The notes under the pieces: model-generated
Databases searched by the model: none
The model's input: the letters and a program-made list of their open reading frames with translations, nothing else
Told to the model about the DNA's origin: nothing
Shown: positions 22,196 to 34,224 of the stretch, in pieces
Layout: each line of letters opens with the position of its first letter
Numbering within the stretch: position 1 is the stretch's first letter
Source of the DNA: Chiua virens
Lineage: Eukaryota > Basidiomycota > Agaricomycetes > Boletales > Boletaceae
Length of the DNA: 64,000 bases
Direction of reading: 5' to 3'
Assembly (NCBI GenBank): GCA_019787685.1
Contig: JAHNUO010000011.1
Location: 310,001 to 374,000 of the forward strand
Translations under genes and position numbers: made by a program

Positions 22196-24537
22196 ACTTC
22201 AAGTTGCTCAGAATAACATCTCCAGTGTGTATTTGGGATCAAATGCATAAATATTATCTCGAGATCAACACCACAACCAACTTTCAGTCGACCCTCATTT
22301 TAAACAATACTTTGGTATGGGGATCTGCCAGGATTGCCGTGCCAATATGCAAACTAGCCGGACCCATCGCCTTGTCCTCTAGTTTGACATCATACATTGT
22401 GACGATGTGTGCTAACATAATCTTCATCTCCGCTGCGAGAAAGAAACGTCCAGGGCTCATCCAGGAATCAGTGTCCGTGCAAAAACCATAGAGATAAAAG
22501 AAACTCGATACCATGCGTGTTTTCCATGCCCAAAGGGCAGGTAATCCATCCCAGTCGAGCTGAATCGATATTTAAAGTCCACCTCGTCCTCGCTCTGCAT
22601 CGCATCAAATCGGAACGGCTCGAATGTGCTCGCATTCTCGTAGTAGTCCTCGTCCCGGTGCAGAGATTCTATGGCAGTTCCAATGATCGTCCCTTTCGGT
22701 ATAAACGTGCCATCCGAGAACGTAAAGTCTTTCATTGCCTTGCGTTGGACGCCCACTGTCAGAAAGCGAAATATGTTGTTGTCGGTCACGACCAAAGAAA
22801 GGAATACTCACGAGAGCTCGCGCCTTCCAGACGCTGGCACTCTCTCAGAAAGCTGTCGATTTTAGTCATTTTATCAAGTCCAGCCTTTGTCCATCCTTCC
22901 TTCGCGATAACACCTTCAACCTCATCGCGGAGTGGCTGAACATACTGAGGATTCGCTGCAAGGTAATAGAGTGCATGCGTGAAACTCTACAAGCATTAGT
23001 CCGATGTCAAGTCAAGACCATGACAACCACATCCGCTCCGACGCACATGGGAAGAGTCCTGTTAACGAGCCCACCTCATTGAGTTGGGTGCGGACAGATC
23101 AAAGGTATTGGACGCACAGAAGTTGCACTCAAGTTGACAATCAGTACGCGCAATACCAAGCTTTCGACTGTGAACCCAGAGCCTTCTCCCTCGTCGATCA
23201 ACCATGATAAGAGGTCGTCCTAAGGACGATTGCAGTCAGCACATTCAGGTCAACAAACATACAGACAAACAGGCGTTTCAGTCCAGGCATTCCCAGAGTA
23301 CCCATACTCTTCCAGATGCTGAAGTCGTTTTTCAATGATGGGCCCAAGATGTTTCAGAGCACGAGCCTTATCGTTCGTAACAACGCGTGCGAAGAAAATG
23401 GCTGCTAGACTGTGACGACATGACATTAGTTCTTCAATATATTACAAGACGACGCACGGTCTCATGAACTTGGGGAACTTTCCGATGACAAGCCCTGCTT
23501 TCAGAACATCAATGGCAAAACTGAGACCCAAGTCGATGTAATCCGGATTGCGACCTAGTCGAATGATGAATCAAGGACCATACCCAGGAGTGAATGGGAA
23601 GAAAGCGTACACAATGGAAGTCCGACGAATACCCTGTTGCTCACCCTACAGATCACCTGTTGCACCATGCTGAGCGCTGGTATACTCTTCCACTCCGAAT
23701 CTTTCCGAAATCAATGCATGGTACTGCTCATTAACGCAGAGACACTCACTGCCATCCTCGAGATCCAGGAGCTCATCAAACGTCGTCACAATCTCATCCC
23801 TCATATCGGGGTACATCGTTCGAGTATGTCGCGTCAACTGCGAGAGCGCACGCACAGCATGATCAGCATTCTCAAGGCTGTCATATCCCACCGTATATCG
23901 CAAGTTTAACCGCTGCCAACACCGTCTGTCAATGCGTGTTCATACCAGGTAAAATAAGACTTTTCACGGACCTCGCTCAAGGCGTCCCGAAATGACAGTT
24001 CGTCCTGGGATGCCTTCAGCACTTGTTCCAGGTGCTCACGTTTGTTCAGAATGACCATCCAGCGGTGTTGATAGGCGATCTTGAATGGCTTAGAGCGGTA
24101 CTACCGACACCGAGGAGGTCGAGTCAGATGCGAGAACTCCGAAACGTAATGCGACTTGCCTTGTTGTAACCCTGCTGCAACATCTGTGCGGTGCCACTTA
24201 AATACGTGTCACTGACCCACCAGGAGTCGAACCAGCTATGGAATCCGACAGTCGGGAATGCATCAAGCTGTACAAGTCAGAGCGTAAATGGCCAACACAG
24301 TGACGGAAGAAAGAGAAACGCTCGATAAGAATGTGTGTACTCACGCTAGGGTACCACCGCAACCGTGACCTTGCGATCATGGTCATAGTAGCGACAATGC
24401 CACAGGCAGTGGCTGCAAAAATCAAGTTGGTATTTTGCTGCAGTGTGGAAACTTGCATTTGGAAACTCGTTGGTGCAGTTTGCTGTTCGAAGAGTGGCTT
24501 ATGATGACAGTGATGGGCTCCCCATCGATCCACGGAC
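22196..24537. repeat. P450 duplication block, copy E
   Basis: Nearly identical copy of 17900-20240. It retains the upstream TATA region (24541-24548) just outside the shared part, which suggests that E keeps the ancestral promoter side and D is the copy joined to new upstream DNA. Confidence 0.9.
22284..24458 (-). CDS. Cytochrome P450 E, start codon changed to ACG
   Basis: All 12 exons are open with correct phases and the haem cysteine is present. The codon aligned with the start ATG of P450s D and H is ACG (minus strand, 24470-24468). The next in-frame ATG is four codons downstream (24458, MQVSTLQQ) and would give an almost full-length protein; an in-frame ATG also exists upstream at 24533, which would add a hydrophilic leader before the membrane anchor. 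Exon 1 has six additional in-frame bases after the anchor. Intron 2 uses a GC donor (24159-24158). The microexon is at 23047-23058 (DSSH). Confidence 0.82.
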
Positions 24538-24540
24538 CTC

Positions 24541-24548
24541 TTTATACC
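24541..24548 (-). promoter_or_regulatory. TATA box of P450 E
   Basis: On the minus strand the sequence GCTGACGAGGAGGTATAAAG precedes the coding region by about 75 bp. The same arrangement, GCTGACGAGG then GATATAAAAGG, precedes P450 H at 48.65 kb, so the element is conserved between distant paralogues. It is absent upstream of P450 D. Confidence 0.65.
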
Positions 24549-24839
24549 TCCTCGTCAGCACATTCTAACGGGAATGAATGAAGGGAATCTTGTGCAAGTT
24601 GAACAGTATTGCCAGCGTCCATGAGGCAGTAGGGCTGAGAGCCGATGTGCACGCCCATCTCAACTCACAAAAGGACAGTTACGTTCCAGCCCAAGCTGTT
24701 CTACCCAGCCTCAGGCATCTTCTATCGATGTTATTAGATTGTATCTGAGTTCCAAAGATAATTCATGAGACCGCCCGCACTACGACCAACTTGAAACGGA
24801 CAAACTCACCACTTAATCAATCCGGGGCGGCACCTTGAC

Positions 24840-25614
24840 CTGACCGTTCTACAGACTCGTCGATGGGGGACAGACTCCGGTGAGAACTCCCGGAAGCGCA
24901 GTAATCCAAAACATGGCCGAAAAAATGTTCCACTCGCGATCCGACTGCAAGGCCATGTAGCACACTTGGGCCAGCTCGTGAATGTAACTGGGATCCTTTG
25001 TATCCGTAGTAGAACCATTGAATTATGAGTTGCGAGACAAAGAAATTCCCATTGCGGCAGCAATGGTATGACAGCGGGAAAACGACGTTAGCTCACCCTG
25101 CCATTCATATGCTGGCATCCTAGTAGTGTACTTCGGTGCGTTTACTGGCAATCGAGATACCTACCGCACTTATCGGCCACCTCGTCGTAGCCTAGTGACC
25201 GACCACTGTGAAGTCCCGCGATCCTGCGGATGCCAGGCAAACCGTCGAAAACTTTATGTGACAGCGTGGATGCCATGGAAAGAAGAGCAGTGCGCATAAC
25301 AACTTCGCTGTAAAGTTTTATTGTCATCTCAAGACTCTTCGCGCGACGAATTCATCGCGACACACTTACCAAGTTTTCTCGCATTTTGCGTCAACTTGTG
25401 CTTTGTCACCCTCAGGCTCGAGTCGAGGTGTGAACTGGGCATCCATAGCCGCTTGGCGGATCAACGTTGAAGGGACGTATGTAGGCTTTTCGAAGCCGGT
25501 GGTGATTAATTGATTCTTGGAATGGTTCGGCGGCTGACGTATACTGTTACTGTGTTTGAAGTTTGAACTGCTCCTTGAGAAATGCCGACTGCGTCGGGAG
25601 TCGGAACTCAGCAA
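24840..25614 (-). CDS. Unrecognised multi-exon gene, possible membrane protein
   Basis: Exon 1 (25614 to about 25372) encodes a basic, Ser-rich N-terminus (MLSSDSRRSRHFSRSSS). Its GTAAGTG donor joins in frame to an exon starting near 25309 with EVVMRTALLSMASTLSHKVF and ending at a GTAGGT donor. A later segment near 24880-25010 contains YIHELAQVCYMALQSDREWN followed by a hydrophobic stretch (AMFWITALPGVLTGV), likely a transmembrane helix. I do not recognise the family. The last exon and stop are uncertain, and the gene may be incomplete. It lies upstream of P450 E in the same orientation. Confidence 0.4.
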
Positions 25615-26070
25615 AGACCAACCTTGCCAGTGCGGATTTTAGGCAAGATGATTCTTCCACTCCAGTCCATCTGTTAGACTGGTGACCAGCCCGTCTAAAC
25701 GAGGTAATCCTTTGGAGAGCCGGACTCGGAAATACGGTGACGAATACCTGGCACCTGCGCGGAGCTGTACCGCCCGAGCAGCCTGGTGTTTCAAATACTA
25801 CTCGCTGCCTTATTGTCTCTACCGATACCTCTTAGTTTGATTGACTAACCCTCATGCGATTCATCTCAAACAAATTTTCTTGTGTAAGTTTTGTCACAGT
25901 GGCTTAGCTATGGTATTCTAACTTTCAAAGATCTATTTTTGCCTTTCGTCTGACTTTTAGGCTACGTCTCAAGTCTGCCCATTGCGTTGTGTAACTTAGT
26001 AAAGGATGCCAAACCTTAACTTGATCATTTCCGACCAACCTCCACTGTGGCCCGTGGGCATTACGCAGCA
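25615..26070. other. Intergenic, promoter side of P450 F
   Basis: No gene seen. The last 60 bp contain an AACCTTAACTTGATCATTTC stretch that is shared with the region immediately upstream of P450s A and B, marking the conserved proximal promoter or 5' UTR. Confidence 0.4.
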
Positions 26071-28179
26071 ATGGGTTTCCGATCGCCAATGCTAGTAGCG
26101 CTCACAGGGACCTTAGACGTGAAATATGCCGGTACATGGAAAGTTGCAGGGATTGTTGCTGTCGTCGTCGTCATTACAAGGCTGGCGCAGTACCGGCGTT
26201 CTGGCGTCAGTAAACTCATCCTTTCTCACAGTATTTTTCATTGACCTGCTTTGCCCTCACTTGCGCAGCTCGACGCTTTCCCTAAAATCGGATCCAGCAG
26301 CTGGCTCGGCTCGTGGTGGGATGCTTACAAGCATGTGACCAACGCCGTAGATATAATACACCAAGGCTACGAGAAAGCAAGTTGTTCTTAGCCCATTTTT
26401 TCTGCTCCTCTCGATTTACATATACTCCTCGCTCGTCATGATTTCCGCAGCACATGTCTGTGCCTTTCAGATTTGCGGATCGCTATCACTGGACTGTGAT
26501 TTTGAGTGATCGGAAACACGTCGAAGAAGTGCTGAGAGCACCATCAGAGGTGCTTTCTTTCCTGGAAGCTGTAGATGAGGTTCGTTATCTGTAGTCTGTG
26601 ATCGTTCGACGATTGTCTGGGAATTGACAAGCGGTGTCTACAGCGCTGGAATATGACATATACCATATGTGGCGAGCTCCACGAAAACCCTTTTCACGTT
26701 GGGGTCGTTCGCTCGCAATTGACGCGCTGTCTCAGAACCAAATATCCCGAAATAAGAGACGAGATTATCACAGCCTTTGATGAGGTGCTAGATCTCAAAG
26801 GCGATGGTGAGCATCGCTGCTTTAACGAGCGTGAACATGCCTCATCCAGGTATACTCAGAGTGGAAGAGCGTTCCAGCACTTAGTACCATGGAAAAGATT
26901 GTCTGCAGAACCAGTAATAGGCTTTTCGTCGGACTCCCATTGTGAATGTTTCCCAGCCACCGCTATGATATATTTCTTCATTCATCAACTAGGCCGTGAC
27001 CCGGACTACATCGATCTGAACATTCGGTTCACTGTCGAAGTTGTTACGACAGGTACTCTAATCGGGTTGTTCCCCAAATTCATGAGGGGGTAAGTCGTCA
27101 TCAATAACTATGCAACGACCTATTTCATGCTGGTTGTCAGTCTAGCCACCTATGTCTTGTCCGGGGTAATAGCAATGTCTGGATGAGTATGGGAATGAGT
27201 GGGATAGAAAGCCTGTTCGTTTATCCCTTTTTCTGACTGGAAGGAATCCACCATAATCATTATCAGAACGATTTTTTGTCCTGGTTGATCGTGGAAGCAC
27301 AAGGTCCAGAGTTGACAGTCGAGGCTTTGACACACCGCGTCTCAGCTATCAACTTTGCTGCCATTCATGCAAGTATATTGTCGACATTTTTCGTATTTTC
27401 TCCTGACTGATTATTTAAGATAGACATCTGCCAATGTACGTTTGAATCGACTATGGCAAACCAGCGGTTCCCTAATGTACAGAGTTTCACGCACGCGCTT
27501 TATTACCTCGCTGCAAATCCTCAATGTATCAAACCTCTCCGAGAGGAAGTTGAAACAATTGTGGAACATGGAGGTTGGTCAAAGGCTGCAGTGAGCAAGA
27601 TGCGTCGAGTGGATAGCTTCATGAGAGTGTCAGCGTCTTGAGGGTATGAGCGGTAGTGAGTATCTGCCGTGTTCGTCAAAGAACCCGTCACAACTTATTC
27701 TTTGCTGGTGGGCATTCAACGCAAGGCAATGCAGGACTTTACGTTCTCGGACGGCACGTTCATCCCAAAGGGAACGATCATCGGTGTTCCCACACGATCA
27801 CTACACTTGGACGACAAGGTATACGAGAATGCGTCTGAATTTCAGCCATTCCGGTTCAGCGTCATGCGCGAGGAGGACGGCGCAGGTTTCAAACATCAAT
27901 ATGCATCGACTGCACTGGATTACCTACCCTTTGGACATGGCAAACATGCATGGTATGGGCTTTCCCCCTTGTTCTCAACCATTTCTGCGGACTAATTTCC
28001 GAACGAGCCCTGGACGTTTCTTTGCCGCGAGTGAGCTCAAAACCATGCTGGCACATATTATCGCGACGTACGACGTCAAGTTGGAGGACAATACGGCGCG
28101 TCCACCCAGCCTGTACATTGGCACTTCGATCCTAGCGGATCCGCGTGCAAAAGTCTTGTTCAGGAAGAGGGTCGACTAA
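26071..28179 (+). pseudogene. Cytochrome P450 F, several inactivating lesions
   Basis: Closest to P450s A and B. Start ATG at 26071 and the anchor (GIVAVVVVITRL) are intact. Lesions seen against the paralogues: the donor after exon 5 is GA instead of GT (26944-26945); exon 7 has a deletion near 27172 that leads straight into a stop; two bases are missing in exon 10 near 27624-27628, just where the ExxR glutamate lies; the acceptor of exon 11 is GG instead of AG (27707-27708). The microexon (27424-27435, TSAN), the heme loop with cysteine and the C-terminus to 28179 are kept. Intron 2 has a GC donor at 26377. This gene is dead by four independent signs. Confidence 0.9.
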
Positions 28180-28719
28180 GCATCATTCGTTTGCTCGTAT
28201 CGAGGCTCCTTGATTGATTATGTCGACGAATACAACCGGATTCAAAAGATGTGCCTCAGGTGCCTGCCACGAGTCCACGAGTATCAACTTATCACTGTCT
28301 CCACGGCCCGTCATCGAGTTTATTGACGTTCGGTTCTTCGCTGATCCCCGATAAAGCAAACGCCAGTCTGAATCGCAACACCCTCACCAACGCGACAATT
28401 GGCATGCGCGTTCAAGCATGATCGTCTTTTGACGATATGACCCGCCGTTGATTACGCTGACCAAGCGTTGGACAGGTGCGGTCACACCGGTTCTTGGACT
28501 GCTATTTCCATGCGCAACTTGAATTGTACCTGAAAGGGACACTGGGACTCCAGCCAACTTGAAGGCCCTTGCTGGCGCATCACCTCTCAATACAGCATTC
28601 TTGTCCGGCTCGTCTCGGGCTCAACAGAGTGGAATAGACCAATAGAGGCTACGTGGAATCGGTGACTTAAAACGGTTATGCATAGTGAAGCACGTGACGC
28701 GGTCGACAATCGTCGATCG
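28180..28719. other. Spacer between convergent P450 F and MFS gene
   Basis: No gene recognised. The first 150 bp resemble the 3' flank of P450s A and B; the rest is unique. Confidence 0.4.
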
Positions 28720-30667
28720 CTAGTATTGTTTGACATCTACGTCAACACCACACGCGCCAGTGGAGCCTAGGCCCGGGTCCGGGTCCTGTTTGACACGATG
28801 CCTGATTTCCAAATACCAGCCAACGGTGGAGATAAGCGTCGCCACAGCAAGACACCCCCCAATGTACCCGATCAGTGGGGCAAACCGCCCGTCTTGGAGC
28901 GTAAAACCCTGTTTTGCGTCACGTCGCGGGCGATCGACTGCGACGCCACCGGTGCAAGGGCAGTCGAAATAGGCGTGCTCAGCACGTTGCCCAGACCCCG
29001 TGTGAAGAACATGAAGCCATACATGGACATGGAGAGCGAAGCGTCTTGATCTGGGCGTGACGTTCGTTGGCAACAACACGTGAGAGCATTGGGGTGAACT
29101 TACGTGCGATTTGACGGATGAAGGAGGTCCACAAGGTACTCCAGCCGCCTGCAACGAAGCCATACGTCACGCAGAACAACATGATGCCGTATACATCCCC
29201 GATGGCACCCCAGAATACGATCGTGCACAGCAGTGAGACGACGGAGATGATGGAAGCGATTGGCCAAGGCATGAAGTAGTCTGATAAGAAGCCGACCAGC
29301 ACTGGGCCAGCAGTAGAGGACCCTGGACAGTGGTGATCAACATTCCTGAGCTTGCACGGAAATGTGAATCGTGTGTACCATTGAGTAAAGCCATTGCGAG
29401 AGACGACAAGGCGCTGTCGAGATGGAGCGCAGAGGAGAATGCTGTCATTGAGGGTAAGAATTTGTCAATATGACTCCCAAACAGCACGGGAATATGAACC
29501 AACTCGGGATATAGATTAATGGAACGAAGAATGCAAATCCCTGGAAGACATTTGCGGCAACGAGCATCCACCATGTCCGGTCCCGCAAGGTGATCGATGA
29601 CACCGCGAAGGCTCGGATAGAAGGACTCTGTACATTCCCCTGTGGGAGGCGCGGGCGCACGAATATCAAACACGGAAGCAGAATGATCAAGGAGGCGATG
29701 GCGATGATGCGCAGTGTCAAGAATAAGCCATAAGCTTTAACAAGAGATGGAAGCAAGAAGGGCATAACGAGGCCTCCGGCAGCCGTTCCTAGAAACTGTA
29801 GTAGGAGTAATAAGGTCGTGCGAGTGTGCTTCATCTTACCTGCAAAGATGACACCATTTGCGAAACCCCTTCGTTTAAAGAACCATTCTGACATGTATAA
29901 GATGCAAGGCGGGTAGATGAGCCCTGGATATAGTCATAAACGCTGAAGGTCACAGGCGGTACACTTCATACCTCCACCAATGCCGTACATCACACCTTGA
30001 AAAATGACATATTCATATACCTTTGCACGGGTGAAGTTCAAATAAGATCATTCCCTGCGTCTTCTATTTGCTCACCTTGCGAGAGTAACTCGCTATCAGG
30101 AGACTAGTCCAGCACAGAGTCATCCCAAACCACATCAAGGGACGAACGTGAGTTCGGTACCGGTTCATATAAGGATAGACAGCGGGGGCTGAAATTGATA
30201 TCCCAAATAAGTTGAGAGAATAAGATTGGCGATGGGAGGAAGTTACCTGAGCAGTAAATTATCCCGGAAGCTAACTGACCAACCAAGGGTATGAGCTTGG
30301 CTGCATTCCGTTGGGACGCTATTTCGGGAACCTGAAGGTAGTCCTCGATGATAATACCAAAGGAAAAAGGGATACTCCATGTAACGCCCTCCACGACAGC
30401 AGCGGCAAGCAACTGGAGAGGTAGAGCGTTTATTAATCAAATTCGCGGAGGACGCGAGGATGTACTACTGACAAAGGACCAGGCCGCAATCCCTCGATCT
30501 TGGGCCGGTAACTCTTGCTCTGGGAGCTGTACCTCCATGTCTTTGTCACCGACCTCGTCCGGTTTCGATGGTGGTGGGGACTGCCATTTCAGACAGGGAA
30601 ATAGCTTAACTAGTGCAGCCACCGACATGAACCGAGAAATATGAGCACTGGTAAAGGCGTTATACAC
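28720..30667 (-). CDS. MFS transporter, monocarboxylate-porter-like
   Basis: A twelve-helix transporter in about ten exons. The N-terminus is hydrophilic (ATG at 30667 or 30628), then helix 1 with SIPFSFGIIIEDYL, a helix ending PLVGQLASGIIY, then MWFGMTLCWTSLLIAS, and the conserved segment YPPCILYMSEWFFKRRGFAN, which is characteristic of fungal MCT-like permeases. The C-terminal half includes GPVLVGFLSDYFMPWP and SISTALAP-like loops. Likely a plasma-membrane or vacuolar carrier of organic acids or related compounds; substrate not deducible. Near 28908-28920 the frame of the helix before LQDGRFAPLIGYIGG does not join the preceding frame without a one-base change, so the last helix may be frameshifted. 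The gene is convergent with P450 F. Confidence 0.75.
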
Positions 30668-31681
30668 GGTTCCACATTATAGAGCAAGTTTTATACTGCA
30701 GCACTTACGACAAGAAGTTTTGCTGTTTGCAATCCGCAGTGATGACAATGGTTTGATTGTAGGTTTGGCTGACGCCAGGGTTCTGCGCCGATCAGTTGCG
30801 GTTGGTGATAGCTGGGTTGTGGGTACGACAGTCGAGTCTGGATGCCCAAGATACTAGAATGGAAGTGTGCGTGTTGGACATGGCAATTAGGGTGGAGATT
30901 GTGACGATGCATCTAGGATGAACGGAAATGACAAGGACACAGGTGTCGTGAGTGTGCTGCGGGATCGAGCTGAGAAAGTGAACTTATACCACCATATTAC
31001 ACATAGCGACCAATTTGATTCTTAAGTGATGGCATACTAGCCTTTGGGATATACCACTGACGTTGTAGTGTGCGGTGTGAACCTAGTAAAGAATTGAAAC
31101 GCTGATGGCCGAATACCACATTGGATCGACCTCGCGGCGGCGATCGTGCCAATGTAAACGACCGCTACTGTAAAGTTAGACATGCCTGCGCATTTCCGGT
31201 TCTCCCGGCGAAGCGCATTTGGTCTGCATTTATCGCCACCGGACAAAAACGCCAATCGACACATTCCGAGTGGACGCCACGGCCACCTCGGGAAGCTATG
31301 TCGTGTCTCTCCACTTGAGACTGGCAGTCACTGACACCGGTCCTCCTCGTTTCAGACGTATGGAAGAGTTAAGGCGACCCCACTGCTTAATGTCACCACA
31401 AAATACAACGTCAGCGAATGAATGCCATATTATACTCGTACCTCAAAGTGGCACTTCCAACAGAGTCTATGGATACAATCAACCAATCGACATCGTCGCA
31501 TCTACCAGCCTTGCTACTCGTGACACGTCCGCTTCTTGACTCGGTCTCGACGAAAAGAGCACGTCCTTGATTATCTGGGAAATAAGACCATGTTGTACCT
31601 CGGCAGCAATTTTCTGGCTGAAATAGCAGTGTCCAGGATGAGTACATCTGACTTGAGAGACACTGGCAAAACGATACCAAC
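30668..31681. other. Intergenic between the MFS gene and CSN5
   Basis: One kilobase with only short unsupported open frames. It must contain the MFS promoter and the CSN5 terminator, but I see no clear motif. Confidence 0.4.
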
Positions 31682-33012
31682 CTAGTCTTTGACGATCTTA
31701 GTGAGTTGGTTATCTTCCTTTTTCTTATCTTCTTGCTGTGAACATTACGTTAAGTGTAGATTTGGACTAAGAGTGCGTGCGGTACCTTGTTGTTGGGTCC
31801 CTTTTCATCCTGCCCTTTCAATGTTGGTACCGGCGCTCTCGTATTTCCGACCACAGTCTGTGCTCTCGCCAATTTCTCATGCAAATCTGCAATTTGGGAT
31901 ACTGCATAGGCACGGTTCTACAAGATGTACGGAGATAAATGACGTCACAGGAGGGGCACGGGTTGGTAAAATCACACCTACCGAGATCAAATTACTCCCG
32001 CTTAACGTATTGACCCAATATTTGTTCCACAGAAGCCCAAGTAGCTCCTCATCCAAACTGGACTTGAAAATTTCCACCTCAAGTTGATAGTATTGATTTG
32101 CGTGGGCGCCAAAATCTTCGATCTTGGCGAGGGGAATGGATTGGTACTCAGACGCGGAAGAGGTTGGAGGGGTGTAATCTTTCGGGTAAGTGCGGAAGGC
32201 ACCAATATCCACCCTTCCTGCTGAAATTGTTCGGTTGGGATCAATCTATGAAAAGGAAGTGAGAGAGAAAGACGCATTCAACGAAATAGAACATACGACG
32301 ACAGCCACGAACGGGTCTTGGAATTGTTGGTTATTCATCTGAGTATCAACATCTATGCCAGATAGCCAACAACCGTAACCCGGATGAGAATGATACCATC
32401 CGATTGCATTCTCTAGTCGTTTGACCTTTCTCCAAAATGAGCCTAATACTGAAACATGCCACCGAGACGCACCTTTTCGCTCTCCTGAATGTATGTGACC
32501 ATATACTCATTCGCTTCGTTGGCAGCGTTGACCCGCGTCTCGGTACCCTGGACCGGTAACGCGAAGGAATCCATGATCACGAGTGAATTGCCCATGACTT
32601 TTCCTTGCATGAGGCCCATGATTTCATGTGGGACGCCAGATCTGGCATGTATTACCTATCAGCACCAACAGTATCAGTGTCCTATGTACCACTTTGAGTG
32701 ACACGAACGAAAAGGCACGGAGGAGAGACGAAACCAAAGGTAGGAGGTTGGCATACCATTTTGATCAGTGCAACTGCAGATATTTTGCACGATTTGAAAT
32801 AATGCGGACTATCCAGTAACATGAGTGCATGAGATATTGGATGTGGAACGACGCGGGCGGTGATCGCGAAAGACTTACTCGTGGTCCCAAGGAGCCTGTT
32901 GGAGAATACGTTTGTTCGCTTCGACATCGAACGCATATATTTCATCCTTGGGCGAGATCTGTTGCAGTTGGTTCGCCAGAGAGAATGTCTGGTATGCAGT
33001 TGATGAAGACAT
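31682..33012 (-). CDS. CSN5: COP9 signalosome subunit 5 (JAMM deneddylase)
   Basis: Exons on the minus strand: 33012-32879, 32808-32757, 32655-32473, 32425-32297, 32245-31982, 31917-31786, 31735-31682; phases close and give 315 residues. The MPN domain starts at [17 protein letters not shown] and contains [10 protein letters not shown] and the complete JAMM metal site [14 protein letters not shown]. The stretch [13 protein letters not shown] and the C-terminal helices ([14 protein letters not shown]) are classical CSN5. It is the catalytic zinc isopeptidase that removes Nedd8 from cullins, acting in the CSN complex in nucleus and cytosol, and so regulates SCF ligases, including those using F-box proteins. 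No frameshift or odd residue is seen. The C-terminal tail is short and lysine-rich. Confidence 0.96.
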
Positions 33013-33522
33013 TGGTGTAGAGTCCGACTACGAGGTGTCCAAGTAGTGGCACAACTAATGGTTACGTAATACAAAAAGTAGTCAAGAGGCTCCCTGCCGT
33101 AGCTACACAACGTAATGCCACTCGTTCGCCACTTTGACGATCCCAAACCTCTGCTATAGTACTGAAACATTCTAGCAGAAGTTGATTGATTTCCAGTTCC
33201 CTCTATGATATTTCAAGTGCATGTTAATTATGTTCTTTTGAGACCAGGTGAACATTTTAGCTGAATCCGGCGCCCAGCGCATCTTTCACGAGATGACCCT
33301 ACTAACAGGCAGTACATCCCGCTTTCTCATAGCACCAAGACCTATACGTCAGAGGTTCACCGGACAATAACAAACTTGATGTCGAGTGATCATACCACCG
33401 GGCCCGCTCGCGTTGCCACATAACCTCGTGCACATGAGGCTTCCATGCACTTATTATGGGAATTCAGGAACAGATGAAAGTATACGGGGGCTTAGAGTGT
33501 TCACTGTTCAGCAGCGTCCCAG
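33013..33522. other. CSN5 upstream region, nothing recognised
   Basis: Promoter side of CSN5. No gene or clear motif was seen in this stretch. Confidence 0.35.
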
Positions 33523-33960
33523 CTAGGCGATGCCGCCCGAAGGCTTGCTATCCCAAGTGTGTTCCGCAAATAACATCGAGTACTTGTCCGAGTCCAACCG
33601 TGAGAGCGACACTCTTGTGTTGCCCAGCATAAGATGTGGTTCCACGGCATCGTGAAACTTTGACTCTAGATAGAACGATCGTTGCAACATAGCATTCAAG
33701 TTGTTATATGATCTGGGGAACTTGCCGGCATGTATTTCACGTTGCGAGTGCGAGCCCGGTTGTTCATCGGCATCTGGGGGAGACTATCCAGAACGTGAAC
33801 AAGGCGAGGTGTTCCGTGTTACCCTCTGCTGATGTCTCGGAGTGATTGGGAGATTGAGCAATGTGTTGGATGGTCAGGAGCGAATGAAACCCATTCCGTT
33901 GATCAGCAAAGCGTATTACAGTAAGATTTGGTGGATTATCAATTATCCTTTAGGCTGCAG
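33523..33960 (-). CDS. Possible C-terminal exons of an unrecognised gene
   Basis: On the minus strand 33783-33523 reads, after an AG acceptor, SPPDADEQPGSHSQREIHAG and continues open through YLESKFHDAVEPHLMLGNT and SMLFAEHTWDSKPSG to a TAG. A second open piece upstream (about 33960-33830) reads VIRFADQRNGFHSLLTIQHI. The composition looks coding, but I cannot join the two pieces in frame with certainty, cannot find a start and do not know the family. It may be a gene fragment. Confidence 0.3.
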
Positions 33961-34224
33961 TAGATCATTCTGGTAGTACTTAACCAAGTTAGGTGTAATT
34001 TGGGGACACAGTCCGCTCGTTTTTAAATAGCGGCGGACCTAATCGATCAAGGTTTTAAAACAAGGGATATCGTATCAATTTTGATAGTCGTAGGATTTCA
34101 CTCACTGAAAACAGAGCGCAAACAAGAAAACGGGTGTCATAGTTCCACAAATGATTGTTACAGACCTTGCAAAACGCTAACGAATGGTCCTGCCTACCAG
34201 TGACGAATCTACAGTGTCAATTAC

